NCBI GenBank assembly: GCA_028753945.1
Contig: JAPNXP010000010.1
Location: forward strand, 1,057,042 to 1,121,041
Source: Hexactinellida sp. DTS-2022
Lineage: Eukaryota > Porifera > Hexactinellida
Reading direction: 5' to 3'
Length of the DNA: 64,000 nucleotides
Shown piece after piece: positions 47,158 through 59,978 of the stretch; positions within the stretch are counted from its first letter, which is position 1; each line of letters starts with the position of its first letter. The position numbers were made by a program, and so were the translations under genes. Under the pieces are notes generated by a model that was not told the origin of the DNA, made no database searches, and saw only the letters and a program-made list of their open reading frames with translations.

Positions 47158-47351
47158 CAGTCAGGTCTGCTTATTATGAACAAGATTTCGTCTGCTTAAT
47201 ATGAAGATTTTTTATTATGAACAAACCCTACGGTCCCAATTTAACAACTTACATAGGGTTTTTATTAAGTTGAGTTCGCTTATTATAAAGTCTCCCTATT
47301 GTGAACACAATTTTTGGTCCCTAGAATGTTCATAATAAAAGAACCTGACTG
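47158..47351. mobile_element. pogo/Tigger-type MITE, TA-flanked
   Basis: Ends CAGTCAGGTCTGCTTATTAT and ATTATAAAAGAACCTGACTG-like, with TA on both sides. It is an inverted relative of 3201-3372 and contains repeated TTATTATGAACA. 47355-47630 has no feature. Confidence 0.7.
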
Positions 47352-47637
47352 TATAATACGTTTTATGTAGGTATCTATCGAATACTAATTATCCCCAAAA
47401 ATATAGTGCACAACTTATAATACTTGTCTTACACTTATTAGTTATAGTTCCATAGTAATACTATTGTTATATGAAGCTCAGTAATATTTAGTATACAAAC
47501 ACAATAACTGGATTAGGCATGTAGTATTCAAGTTAGATCATATCGTTTAGTAACTAATCAAAAAGTTTCTTGTACGACAAACTATTAGTATCAAACCTAA
47601 TCACGCCTAAGGCTCAACCTCAAGTTTTTACGTGCAG

Positions 47638-48119
47638 ACTATACTACGTGTATAGTAAAGTTAAAGTGGCCCAGTTCTAAAATGAATGCCTAGTTACTTA
47701 TTATATAATACTGTGCCGACTATACTATAGTAAAGTGGCCCAGTTCTAATCTCACTGCCTTAATTATTACTGTACCGACTATATACTATAGTATAGTGGC
47801 CCAGTTCTAATCCCAGTGCTTTGGTATATTATTACTGGAAATTACTTATATAGAGCTGAGCTTTGTAGAGTTCAGTTTTTCACTATGTGTATTCATGCAC
47901 TGAGAAAGGTCAGTTTTTTTCCAGAGTTTGAAATTGACCTTTAGAAAGTAAGCCTGGGCTTTTAGTATGGGAAAAAAATCTGAACTCTACAAAGCTCAGC
48001 TCTATATAAGGATTCCCTTATTACTGTGCCGACAATACAATAGTATAGTGGCCCAGTATTGAAATCAATGCCTTTGATATTTTTACTGTGCCGACTATAC
48101 TATAGTCTAGTGGGTAGAC
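47638..48119. repeat. Palindromic satellite P copies around a small MITE
   Basis: Three diverged P copies (about 47638, 47712, 47770) and two more (48023, 48085) flank a palindromic element at 47846-48009. That element has ends TTATATAGAGCTGAGCTTTG and CAAAGCTCAGCTCTATATAA. The last P copy runs into the MULE end at 48120. Confidence 0.75.
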
Positions 48120-50188
48120 GGAAATTTCGTCTCCGGAAATTTCGTATCCGGAAATTTGGTCTCGGAAATTTGGTATCTTGGAATTTTCGTATCCGGAATT
48201 TTCGTATCCAGAATATTCTTTTCACTGATATTCGTTTACATACAAATAATTTCGTTATGTTTACCAATGATATTCTCACGGGATTCTTATTTCGTAAGAT
48301 AACAATCATATAGGTGTTGCATCAAATATTTATTGATGTTTAAAATGATTATGGCAGCCTCACAATCTTGATAAAAATACACAAACTGAAACACCACCTA
48401 TAGTGTATGTAATACAAAACCATTAACATCTTAAGTATAAAAATGTTTCATTTTCAATTCGAAAGTTACAATTATAGTATGGCTGAAGTTATTTCAATTG
48501 AATTGGTGAAGAGTACTCGAGGCAAAGATAAAGCTGCTATCCAAGGATTTGTCTATACTTTAGTTAGGTCAGTGGATGATGTTATGCAGTGGACATGTGA
48601 AAAACGAGGAGTTTTCAAGCACGGATCCATACAAGAGACAACCAAGTAATAAAGCCAATACATATATACATGAAATTGAAGATGGTCATACTCATGGATC
48701 AGATCCCGCACGTATTGTGATGCTCAAAGGGTATAATTATGCAAAACAACGCTCTATCGATTCTGAAGAGAGTACTAGAGCTATATTATCCATTGCAATT
48801 GAACAAATGCCCTCATCAAGTATAGCAAAGCTCCCCAACTTAGACTCTGTTAAAAGAACTATCCGCAATTACAAGAAAATTTCTCAAGTTAGTTGTGGTA
48901 ACCCAACATGTGCTGCCGAAATCTTGATCCCCCCCAAATACAAAATTACACTTAAACAAGAACCTTTTTTGCTATATGATTCCGGATATGGGGACATTAA
49001 ACGAATGATCGTTTTTTCCACACCGAAATTTCTATCACTTCTCCAACAATCCAACACATGGTACGCTGACGGGACATTTAAAGTAGTTCCTGAATACTTC
49101 TTTCAGTTATACACGATACATGCTGAGAAGGATGGCTATGTTTTTCCCTGTGTATATGCCCTCCTTCCAGATAAAAGAGAATGTACTTATAACATACTTC
49201 TGCGAAAACTTCTCGAATTATGCCCAGGCTTGAACCCTGCTAATATCATAACCGACTTTGAAAAGGCGGCAATAAATTATTTCGAAGAACATTTTCTTGC
49301 CGTAACATCAGGATGTTTCTTTCATCTTTCCCAAAATATATATCGAAAGATACAATCTGAGGGATTAACAGGTCAGTATCAGTCAGATATTGAATTCGGT
49401 TTGAGTTTAAAGATGCTACCAAGCCTTGCATTTGTTCCGGAACAAGAGTTGTTAGTTGTTTCAATAATATTATGCCAGATTTTCCCGCGTCAGCACTGAA
49501 TGTAGCAAAGTACTTCGAAGATACTCATATTGGAAAACTGCTTCCAGATCAAAGTAGGAGACTTCCACAATTCCCAATCAGAATTTGGAATATGTATGAA
49601 AGGGTGCAAGGAGAACTCGCTCGCACAAATAATGCTGTCGAAGGTTGGCACAATGCCTTCAAACCAGCATAGCTTGTTCTCACCCAACAACCTCTAAATT
49701 ATTTAACGTATTACAGAGAGAGCAGTCCCTTCAGGAAGCAACATTGGTGAAGTGGGAGGCTGGGCAGAGGAAGTTAGCCAGTAAAAAATCAATGGAACGT
49801 AATGCATGTATCCGAACATTAGTTTCAGATTTCGCAAATCGGGATACCGCTACCGATCTTAAGGGAATAGCACATAACTTTGACTTTTAATATATCTCAA
49901 TCATATTTACTCTTAATTATAGTACTAATTTACCTACCACATACTAATTAAAAGTTGCAATAAAAAAATAAATATGGATTGTTTCGTATATATAAAAGGG
50001 ATCCCTAATATTATATATTGACCAGATTTTTTACGATAATAACTAATAAGTTATCGCTGGGTCCCCGAGCTATTAGGTGCATAAATAAAATCTATTCAGA
50101 AGACAAAAATTCTGGATACGAAAATTCCGGATACGAAAATTCCAAGAGACGAAATTTCAGAGACCAAATTTCCGGATACGAAATTTCC
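48120..50188 (+). mobile_element. FLYWCH-type Mutator-like (MULE) DNA transposon
   Basis: Inverted ends of about 85 bp (48120-48210 and 50105-50188) are built from tandem ~15-bp subunits such as GGAAATTTCGTATCC and GGAATTTTCGTATCC. They enclose a FLYWCH plus MULE transposase gene. No 8-10-bp target duplication is evident. The right flank on the complementary strand reads GAATGGCGG, as does the relic at 3893. A near-complete but decayed autonomous element. Confidence 0.85.
48443..49890 (+). pseudogene. FLYWCH-MULE transposase, frameshifted
   Basis: Three to four open pieces in order. 48443-48649 carries a FLYWCH-like zinc finger (GFVYTLV...MQWTCEKRG) that binds the element ends in this class. 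48576-49499 carries the MULE DDE core: YADGTFKVVPEYFFQLYTIH holds the first Asp, IITDFEKAAINYF the second, and CFFHLSQNIYRKIQ the usual Cys/His patch. 49472-49672 continues with FPIRIWNMYERVQGEL and NNAVEGWHNAF, the typical region after the core. 49645-49890 supplies the C-terminal tail. The pieces lie in different frames with short overlaps (near 48600-48650, 49470-49500 and 49645-49670), pointing to about three small indels rather than introns. The product is probably not functional as it stands. Confidence 0.8.
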
Positions 50189-50199
50189 GCCATTCATTG

Positions 50200-50580
50200 A
50201 TAGCCAAATTAATTAATTAATTATTTATGACAAAATAATTTAACTTAAAGTTACGTTATCGACAAATCATACTAACTAAGCTAAATACTAGAGTAAGAAC
50301 TAATATCTAATGATGCTGCTATGGGTCCTTATTATTAACCTAAGTGGTATTCTATCTATTACGTACACGTAACTGTAACAGTGTGATTGTGAGTCAAAGT
50401 TAATTTCTGTTTAGTGTAAGGAGAATTCAAATCTGTAAGCAATTCCTTTTAAAAGCTCTAACTTGGGGAGGGTTGGTAACCGTCAATCAGGATCTTTAAG
50501 ACCTTTTCTTGGTCTTGATATTTCTAAATTCTAGGTGGATTTAATTCACTCATTTAAAATGCTCGTTTAATTTCAACCAG
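50200..50580. other. AT-rich sequence, nothing recognised
   Basis: No gene, repeat family or palindrome identified. Confidence 0.4.
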
Positions 50581-50790
50581 CCCTTGCTCTTTTTTAATAG
50601 GTTAATGAAATTCCAGGTGGAGGGATGTTGGCAGGATATTAAATGGTTCAACGATCTATGCCAAGCTTCTATACGTAGGTTCTTGGAATACTATGATTCA
50701 CCAGCTGATGATTATACCACATTTCAATTGGAAACTTGCTCTGAATATGAATTTAGTTTGAAATGTGTCTTCCAACCAGAGGGGGGAATG
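50581..50790 (+). CDS. Possible exon, unrecognised
   Basis: After a plausible acceptor (TCTTTTTTAATAG) the reading from about 50602 contains WQDIKWFNDLCQASIRRFLE and TFQLETCSEYEFSLKCVF, with protein-like composition and two cysteines. A G-rich, MITE-like sequence cuts in at about 50781. No domain is recognised, so it may be an exon fragment of an unknown gene. Confidence 0.3.
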
Positions 50791-50945
50791 AGAATTTCAG
50801 GGGGGGCTGAGTCCATATACTAAGAAAACCCTAGGTATATTCAACGAGTTTATTTGGATAGAAATAATTTCATGGGGAGCCCAAAATTCTCCAGGGGTGG
50901 GGGGGGGGGCTCAGCCCCCCCCTCCACCCCCTTGCTATGAGCCTA
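50781..50945. mobile_element. G/C-tract MITE-like sequence
   Basis: GAGGGGGGAATGAG, a GGGGGGGCTGAG tract and, further right, a run of ten or more G, CTCAGCCCCCCC and CACCCCCTTGC form an imperfect inverted arrangement. Related G-tracts lie near 53330-53370 in the element at 53304. Confidence 0.4.
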
Positions 50946-51429
50946 CTTCCAATATAGGTAGTTATAAAATAAATTGCTAAATCATATGCTTCTGTCGGCA
51001 ATTCCATAAAGGGAGAGCTTCATTTGTCCGAATTTTGTAGCATGCATTTGTTCGACTGGAGTATGCATTTGTCCGAATTTTGAAGTATCATTTGTCCGAA
51101 TTTTGAAGTATGCATTTGTCCGATACCTCTCGTGCATGAATCTGTTATGACATTATCCGGGTATTCTATAATCCGGGAAGCCAGTTTCCCGCTTAATGTC
51201 ATACTTCTCGTGCAATGTGACATTATCCGGGATAACTTATTCTATAATCTGGGAAGTCAATTATATATGTAAAATGGACACACATGTAGACACAACAATT
51301 AGCCTTCAAACTGGAATTAATGTCCAAATATTCGATATTATCTGAGAAGGTAACCAAATTTGATCAAATTTTTATTACAAAATCCGGGATATCGCATTAC
51401 GTGTTATGATATTAACCGAGTTTTTTTAA

Positions 51430-53110
51430 TAATATTAATAATTTAACACCAATTTCAAGGTAAACTTACATTATTAAGTTTAATTATTTGTTATAAATAG
51501 TAATTTAAAATGAATTTGGCAAGCATATTTCAATTCCGCACACTTGATAACCCCTATAAACAAATTGGAAGCAACTCTATATGTTACATAAAGATTGAAT
51601 TAATTAGAATTAAATACGTCAGTATATTAATAGTACAGAGTATTCTTGCAGTCGCAGAATGAAATATACTCACATAATCTGTCGTTGTTATGGAATATAT
51701 GTTCTTAGTCTTCAATTAGAAAATAGAAGTCTACCCGATCTCACAAGTTGAATCAATATAATTATTACAAGTTGAAACAATAGAATCAATTTAACACTTT
51801 ACTGAAACTGAAGTGTGAGTAAACAAAGAAAATTCAGCACCCATTTATGGCCTTAATTTAACCCATTGTTAAAATTTGTCTTCTCCCATCAGACGCAGAA
51901 TTTTATGATGAATCCAATGGTGAAATAAAAATTCAGGCTTTAATATAACATTTTTTGAGTTATGGCCCAGACAAATTTTCGAAGGTGTCAAAGTGGTATA
52001 AAAAAATGGTTTATCAAAGATTTGGCTCGAGATGCACATCTGTAACAAATGGGACACCGATGCTAAAAATTTGAGCTCCGGGGTATTCTATCTCTGGCCT
52101 GTAGAGCGAACACGGACTAGAAAAAAAAAATTGCAGCTGTGCCGACGCATGTTCCTTTGGTGGCACTATATTTTGGTGGTGGTTTATTTATAGTCCCTCC
52201 AAAGGAACATGCTGTCGGCACAGCTGCAATTTTGGATTTTTTTTTCCCTATGTCATCATCACTATGAAGTTGTTAAATTATTTCAGAAAGGTGTTTCAAA
52301 AGGCAACGACCCTTAGTGAGTTGGAAGTTTCGTTTTAGTTCACTTCATTTCAGAGTTATTCAAGTTTCATTCAATGTAATAGGTGATGAGTTAGCATTTT
52401 TTATGTGCGTGTTGGGTGATCACCCAACACCAACCAACTCATTCGCATTATATAATTCACAAAATTGTAAAAACACATTTTTTTAACGATGTCATCATCA
52501 TCACCTTAAGGTGTCAAGACCCACTTGTATAGGTGGTACGTACCATAAGGACCAATTGATAAATTGAAAGTTTGTTTCTATCTTATATCTGATAATCATT
52601 TCTGAATTAATGTTATTTATCAAATTAGTACAAATAATTATAAATATTATTAATAATTTAACACCAATTTCAATGTTAACTAGAATTTATTAAGTTTAAT
52701 TATTTGTCATAAATTGTAATTTAAATCAATTTGGAACCAAATTTCAATTCCGCACTCTCGATGACCCCTAATAAACAAATTGGAAGCATCTATTTAAATC
52801 AAATACAGACTGAATTATTTATAATTAATTACGTCAGTATATTAATATTGTTTAAGAGTATTCTTGAAGAAGTAAATATAATCACATAATTTGTCGTTGT
52901 TATGGAATATAATCTTAATTTTCAATTAGAAAATCGAAACCTACTTGATCTCACAAGTTGAATCAATATAATTATCGCAAGTTGAAACAATGGAATTAGT
53001 TTTAACAGTTTTATTGAAATTGAAGTGTGTGTAAACAAAGAAATTTCAACCCCCATTTATGGTAGAAATTAAACCCAATAGGTTTTTAATTTCTACCATA
53101 AATGGGGGTT
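51430..53110 (-). repeat. Hairpin-ended repeat copies in reverse orientation
   Basis: The body of one unit lies at 52247-53110 and ends in hairpin 52121-52246. The start of a second, B-type-like unit runs from about 52110 down to 51430. The one-base bulge appears on the corresponding arm, as expected for an inverted copy. Confidence 0.8.
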
Positions 53111-53117
53111 GAAATTT

Positions 53118-54448
53118 GGTTTGCCATTTTTTGCGGGAGTTTTACAAAAAAAGCGGGAGGTCGAAGATGAATAATCGGGAGAAAAGCGGAAGACTCAAAA
53201 TATATGCTATTTCTTTGAATTTATCATGAATAACGATACAATCTGATTAATTTCTACGTTTGAATATCTACAATTAGGAAACGCTTATTTTTCAAGTTCT
53301 ATCCATGCGCGGCGCCAGGATATTCGAACTGGGGGGGGCAGAGGGGGGCAACCAATTTTTCAGGGGGGCAGCTTTTCCATCTGTCAGAATTTATCTGAAA
53401 ACAATGGAGCTACGATGAACTTGTCATACTTGCAAACTATCCAGGGATTTTGGACTTCATCGAAAATCCAGTGATTTTTTGCTATCACTTACTAGATATG
53501 CATTGTATTACAAATAATGTTATTTTGAAGAAAATAATGATCACAAATACTGTTAATAAATTTTTATTTGCTACTTTTGGGATGCGGCGATGCAACTATA
53601 CAGATATACGATAATAATATGTTTATTTTTTGATGAAAATTGAGCGAGCGTAGCGAGCGAGCTAAAATTTTCAGACAATAGAGCCTCTAGAAATGTGTCT
53701 AGGGGAATGAGCTTTGGGATTATCATGGGTGAATTTATCACATATAATTTTAACTTGAGAATACACTAAATCATGCCCCCCCTCTTGCGCCGCGCCTGGT
53801 TCTATCTATCAAATTTCTTTTCCCGTATCTCGTATTCACCCAATGTATGCAATAACACAACAAAACGTGATAGTAGATTATTGAATTATAATTTTTCACA
53901 AAGTAGTTTTTTAGTAGATATACGTAGATTTAGCAGATTTAAATATCTTCAAAAATTCATGTCATTTATGGACATTTATCTAGAGATTTCGAGGAATTTC
54001 TTGACGATTAGGCCATCAAATATGTAAATGTGTTGTAAAGCTTATTCCACCCTTGGTTGCATTGATTGAAATATAAACTAAACGAGAAAAAATGCAGCAT
54101 CATATCTGGTATAACAACTTTTTGGAGGATGTAAGCCACGCGGGATATTTTTAAGAATTTCTTCCAAATTCGAATTAAAACATAATATTAGTACAGTGTA
54201 ATAATAAGGGGGCTATAGAATATTAACTAACATACAAGTATATGAGTAGAACAAAACTTGGAACTCGTATATTATATTATTACGGTATATAGACTAATTT
54301 TTGCAAAAAATTCAGTTATTTACTTATACATATCATAAAATCCTATTATAGGACAAATTTCCAAGAAAGCGGGAGTTTGAAAAGTTTGGCGGAAGGTCGG
54401 GAGGATGGGAGAAATAAAGGCTAAAAAGCGGGAGGGTTGGCAACCCTG
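53118..54448. mobile_element. Relic hAT-like element (CTCCCGC family)
   Basis: The right end AAGCGGGAGGGTTGGCAACCCTG stops at 54448. The left end is truncated in GCGGGAG motifs. The body is an inverted relative of 39440-40097. It is interrupted by 53304-53798. A short open frame at 53773-54027 overlaps the junction and is not a convincing gene. Confidence 0.65.
53304..53798. mobile_element. hAT-type element nested in the relic
   Basis: Ends CATGCGCGGCGCCAGGAT and TTGCGCCGCGCCTG, with exact 8-bp duplication GTTCTATC (53296-53303, 53799-53806). The relative at 39866 shows the undisrupted site. G- and C-tracts lie just inside the ends. Confidence 0.9.
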
Positions 54449-54573
54449 ATATTATGGTGTACTAAAGACGCCTTGTATAGTATATGTCATCCTATTAATT
54501 ATTAGTGACAAAATATTATATGAATGTCAAGTGTATACTACAAAATTCGGACAAATGCATACTCTAGTCGGAC

Positions 54574-54800
54574 CAGGCCTTCATCTAACCCTAAGAGATC
54601 CGCGCACCCTAGGTGATGTTGATTTTACAATCGCGCACCCAAATTTACCAAAAACACTGCATTTACGAAAAATTAGTATTAAAAACACTCTGGGTGATTA
54701 GTGTGCACCCAAATTAATTCCAATTTCACGAACCCCTCCTTCATTTTTCCTTAAAATTACGCACCCCTGGATGCGCACTGCGCACCCAGATGAAGGCCTG
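54574..54800. mobile_element. hAT-type MITE
   Basis: Ends CAGGCCTTCATCTAACC and CCAGATGAAGGCCTG, with exact 8-bp duplication AGTCGGAC (54566-54573, 54801-54808). Sister of 24124-24358. Inserted within the 24-bp tandem array. Confidence 0.95.
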
Positions 54801-55008
54801 AGTCGGACAAATGCATACTACAAAATTCGGACAAATGCATACTACAAAATTCGGACAAATGCATGCTACAAAATTCGGACAAATGCATGCGTCTCTCCAT
54901 AAACACTTCCGGGAATACGTATAACAGGTACATATGTCGGAATAGCAAAGAAAGTGCTGGTAGCATCCTGAGTTTTAATGCAAAATAGTATATTGTGTAT
55001 ATCACGAC

Positions 55009-55159
55009 TGTGACGATTGTAGAAGTTTAATCAGATAATAAGAAAAACAATTTAAGTGAAGTGCATAACAAACTAACTACTTGTGTGGTATACTACTTTA
55101 TATACTACGAGTATATTATGTTATAGAACTAAGAACTATAGATTAACATATCTGTTACA
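55009..55159 (-). repeat. 3' LTR of the Gypsy element
   Basis: 151 bp, TGTGACGATTG...CTGTTACA, the 3' LTR with respect to the minus-strand element. Confidence 0.9.
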
Positions 55160-58100
55160 TCACCTCCCTTTAGAAGAAGTCTTGCATTTGATAATCCCTA
55201 CTTTCCTGGACCCTTGTAATGTACTCTTTGTACTCTTTAGGTTTTCTATCCCTTAGTGGGTACCTCCGTGTAACTTCAGTGCAAGGAGTGTCATCCATTT
55301 CTTGGAAGTGTTCCTCTGACGGATTCTCAACATCTTTTCCACTCCCCTCTGACATGTTTGTTTCATCTCTGGATGGATTTGTGGACTCCAGGATTTCCTC
55401 TTCTACCTCGTTACTTGTCTCACTTAACCTTTCTAAACTAGTGTTAGCCGTATCCCTGTTGTTCATTTCTCCTGACATTTGAGAGTTGGGTAACATAAAG
55501 TCGCTACCTCTACTTCCTTTGTATAGTTTACACCGGCTCAGGTGGATCTACTTTGGTCCCCTACCGCGATCAATCTTGACGTCCGCCCCTCTCCGTCTGA
55601 TTACCCTATAAGGTCAATTGAACCTTGGATCGAGAGAATCTGTACGTCACTCATTTCGTTCGAATACATAATCGCCTGGGCAAGTTTCCGTCCTCCGTGT
55701 ACCTCTGTCATATTTTTGTTGCATATTTCGCTTACTGATCCGATCATTCTCTGCTGCCTGCTCCAGGAGCTCGGCCTTTAGCTTCACCAATCGCTCGACG
55801 TGTTGTTGGTGTGTCTCGTCAGGACCCTCCTTGTGAGCAGCAATCCAGGCATCAATAGGAGATGTAGGCTGTCTACCCGTGCTGAGTACATGGGCAGAGA
55901 ATTTGGTTGATGAATTCTCGATGTTATTACAATAAAATGTAACTTCAGTCAAAATACTGGGCCATGCGTCCTTGTCTAGATTTCTTTCGATAGTTAAGCA
56001 CCTTGCAACTTGCTTTACGAGTCCGATACTCCGTTCTGCAAGTCCGTCTGCTTGAGGGTGGTACGGGGATGTATGCCGCTTTTCAATACCAAATTTATCG
56101 CACATTTCTCTAACCTCAGTACCGTCGACTTTGTGAGCCTGATCGGTAAGTATACCTTTAGGCACCCCGTGACCCCGGAAAACCCAGCCGTTCTCGAACT
56201 CCTTAACGATTGAGGAGGCCTTCTGATCCTTTAACGGAATAGCCTCTATATAGCGCGTGAAGACATCCACAATACACAGAAAGTATCTATAGTTCTCATC
56301 AGACCATGGAAGTGTAGCTATATCCATAGCAATCAGGTCACCAGGTCCAATTCCACTAATATCAAACTCTTCCATCGGTTGCCTAGGACTATTGGAGGGC
56401 TTAGCTCGTTGACAAGTAATACAATCATTACAGAATACCTTCACGCTTCGAGCCATCCCCTTCCAAAAGAAATTCCGCTTCAGTAATTGTAAGGTTCTAG
56501 CCTTCCCAAAGTGCCCAGCTGCGTGAACTTCTGAAATTATTCTTGTTTGGGTATTCTTTGGAATAACCAGACGCTCACCAAAATATAATAACCCGTTCCT
56601 AAGTTCAAGGTGCGTCGTCATATTCTTAAGCTGTCCTGTCCTTACGCAACCTTCCCTAATAAGCTCCTCAGTTGCGCTAGACACCACCGGGTCCTCCTCC
56701 TGATCCTTCTTTATGTCTACCATTCTTTGGAAAATCGGCTCAGCAACAAATATTTTCTCTTCAAACTTAGTTTCGTCTTGCACCAAAGCGTCGATCGGTT
56801 TGCCTGGAACCCGACTGAGGTAGTCGGGTAACAAATTCTGGGCCCCTGGTCTATAGATGATTTCATAATCATACTCTTCCAGTTCTAATATCCAGCTCGC
56901 AAATGTATGGCGCGGATCACGCTGGTTGCGTAGCCACAGTAAGGGATTATGATCTGTTATTAGTTCAATCTTCTCCGACCCCCGTAAATAAACGTTCCAT
57001 TTCCTACAGGCCGCCACTAGCGCCCAGGTCTCCAGTTGTCCGGCAGAGTAGTTTCTCTGCGCTGGACTGAGAGATGAGGAGAAATAATCAATCGGTCTGA
57101 GTTCACCCGTACGTTCATTTTTCTGAGATAATACCCCTGCAATACCATTAACGCTTGCGTCTGTTTCCACTGTAAAGTTTCTCTCCCAGTTTGGAAATGC
57201 CAACATCACCGGTTCCTTGATCAATTTGTCTCGTAACTTGCGAAATGTCCCTTCACTATCTACTCTACTGACCATTCCCAGGTAGCCCCCTTTTCTGTCA
57301 ATCGGTACAGGGGTCCAGCCAACTCTGCCAAATTCGGGATATAGGATCTTTAAAAGTTCAGGCTCCCGAGGAATCGCTGTAGTTCTTTCACACTAGTAGG
57401 TCTGGGAAAGTTTGACAATTTCTCTGCAGCGCTGGTCAAGGGTCTCCTACCGTCTTCAGATACTGAGTGCCCAAGGAACTCAACTTTATCATAACCCAGT
57501 TGGCATTTTCTAAATTTAATATGAATATTCGCTTGCTTCATTCTTTCCAGGACTTCTTGCAAGTCCACCAAATGCTGTTCAAATGTCTGCGAATAAATGA
57601 TGCAGTCATCTATATAAGACTCGGTATGTTTCAAGCCTTTCAAGGTGCTATCCATCATTCGTTGGAATGTAGCTTGGGAGTTGACTAGACCAAAGGGCAT
57701 CACATAAAGCCCTCTCGGGGTGTTGAACGCGGTCTTTTCCATGTCATTATCTCTAACTGGTACGCACCAATATGCAGAGGAGATATCTATAACGGAGAAG
57801 TATTTGTAACCATGTAGCTTATCGAGGATAGACTGGATTTGCGGGATACTGTATGCATCCTTTTTTGTTACCTCATTGAGTTTCGGTAGTCAATTGCAAA
57901 ACGTTGCTTCCCATCCTTTTTGGAGACCAAAACTACATTACTAGACCATGGTGAGTTTGACGGTCTACATAGTCCTTGTTCTAATAACTCGTCCAGTTGC
58001 CGGTTTATTTCTTCCTTCCATCTGGGCGGGAGTCTACGTGGTCGCTTCTTCACCGGCTGAGATTCCCCAGTATCAATCGCATGTTGACACACATTTGTCC

Positions 58101-59343
58101 GTCCTGGTCTCTCGTCGAAAATTGAATCATACTCTTCAACTAACCAGGTAAGTTTTCCCCATTGATTGGGCGTGAGTTTTGGATCAATGACTGGTTTACT
58201 TGTGCTTGTCGCTCGCTCTATGCTCAAAACCTGTTTTGCTGTATTTGCCCTTTCTAGGGGATCACCTCCGGTAGCTTTTGCAAAGATTGGTATTTTCGCA
58301 TTCCCAAGGCCGACTGTACCCCTAGACCAGTCAAACGTTACACAACCAAAAAGCTGCATAAACTGCCGTCCCAGCAACAGTGCTTGTCCATCCCCTTCCA
58401 GTACTTGAATCCTTGACACCTTTGAACTCTCGTTAGTAATCTTGATAGGGGCGTCCACATACCCTATTACTCGTACAGGCATATTGCACACTCCGAACAC
58501 CTGACCCCTTGACGGCATTAACTTGTGTCCCAATTTAGTTCTCGCATGGTACCGACGTCCATTACGTTCACTTTAGCTCCTGTATCGAGAAGAGCTCGAG
58601 TTGTTATTCCATTAACCTTAACAGAAACAGTTGCAGATCGTTCGTCCCCATTTTCTTCTCCCTCCACACAGAATACCTGTTTCGAACCTTGATATTCCCC
58701 CTTTTCATTGAATCTGCATTGATAGGCGTTGTGACCACGACGGCCGCATTTGCTACAGGTTCTATCAGGACAAAATCTCCACAGATGACCCACTTTACCA
58801 CAGGTATAACACTTGCTAGCTTGTTTAGAGCTGGCTCTTTGAAAGGTTGTTCCCGATCGTTGTCTACCTTGTGACCTTACTTGATAGACCTCTTCTTCGA
58901 TTCCTTTCCGATCTTCGTCCTTGACTTGCGCATGAGGACTATAATTATCCCTCAACTGTCCGTATATCGGCAACAATATTAAGACGGGTTCCGTGTTCTA
59001 AACTCATGCCCTTATTAAGAAGAGTAGCTTGAACTAGTGTAACAAATTCTCTAACTTCCTTTCTGTACACTCCTCCTTCGTTTTGATCCAGGCTTTGATC
59101 ACTGACTGTGTTTCTTGTGGGAGTTCACCTATTAGAGCGGCATATGCTGCCCGTTTGCTCAACCCTGCCCGCATCGCTTGTATAACAATTGATCGAAAAA
59201 TACTTCTTTCGAAAGCCTCTCGCCCATTGGGTTTTCCTAAATAGCGACAAAGCTTCAAATTCATTAATAGGTTGATCAAGACTGTCGGACATCAGTTCGA
59301 AAGCTTCTTTGAGCGTATTCTCTCTAATAGCCTGTAGTGCAAT

Positions 59344-59978
59344 CAGGCCTGGGGTCAATTACTCTAAAATGTAATATATTACTATTACTATTACTTATAT
59401 TTCTTCCTATTACTATTACTATTACAATTACATTATAATAATATGTAATATATTACTATTACTATTACTTATATTTCTTCCTATTACTATTACTATTACA
59501 ATTACATTATAATAATATGTAATATATTACTATTACTATTACTATTACTTTTACTATTACTTTTAATATTACTATTACAAATTACTAGACATTTACTAAG
59601 ACACTGCTATGATTCAGAATGTCTGAAGTTTATTATTTTAATTGATTATCCCACACAAACAAAACATATTATCTAACCTAAGCAAACAACTTATTTTAAT
59701 AAAACAACTAATTTCAATAAAGTGACAAATTCAAAACGATAATCATCTTGCCTTAAATATATTTTAACAACTTCCTATTTCTTCACGAAAAATCAAATAA
59801 GCCAGTCCGAAGTTATAGAATTGTAATAGATAATTCCTATTACAATAGGTTCTATTACTATTACTATTACTATTACATCCTATTTGAAACACTATTACTT
59901 ATTACTATAACTATTATATCTAAAATGTAATCGTTACTAATACAATTACTATTACATATTACTATTACCCCAGGCCTG
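59344..59978. mobile_element. hAT-type element nested in the Gypsy element
   Basis: Ends CAGGCCTGGGGT and ACCCCAGGCCTG, with exact 8-bp duplication AGTGCAAT (59336-59343, 59979-59986). The interior is dominated by TATTACTATTAC runs and two tandem ~85-bp blocks (59376-59520). No coding capacity. Confidence 0.95.

Larger units (their letters stand above)
51012..54898. mobile_element. Candidate foldback composite with tandem ATTTGTCCGAATTTTG ends
   Basis: The left end (51012-51130) and right end (54540-54898) are inverted relative to each other. Each is made of ~24-bp tandem repeats containing CATTTGTCCGAATTTTG, bordered by GGAGAG/CTCTCC. CCATAAA lies just outside on both sides, a possible target duplication with a one- or two-base offset. 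The interior is older material, including an inverted hairpin-ended repeat, a relic hAT-like element and two hAT MITEs. It could be a non-autonomous MULE-like foldback or a chance pairing of arrays. Confidence 0.45.

Noticed and set aside
55219-58874. Plus-strand open frames across the Gypsy element
   Set aside because: Complementary shadows of the pol region; the minus-strand readings carry all recognisable domains.
59376-59960. TATTACTATTAC runs as telomeric or centromeric satellite
   Set aside because: They are bounded by hAT ends and an exact 8-bp duplication, so they are the interior of a nested element.
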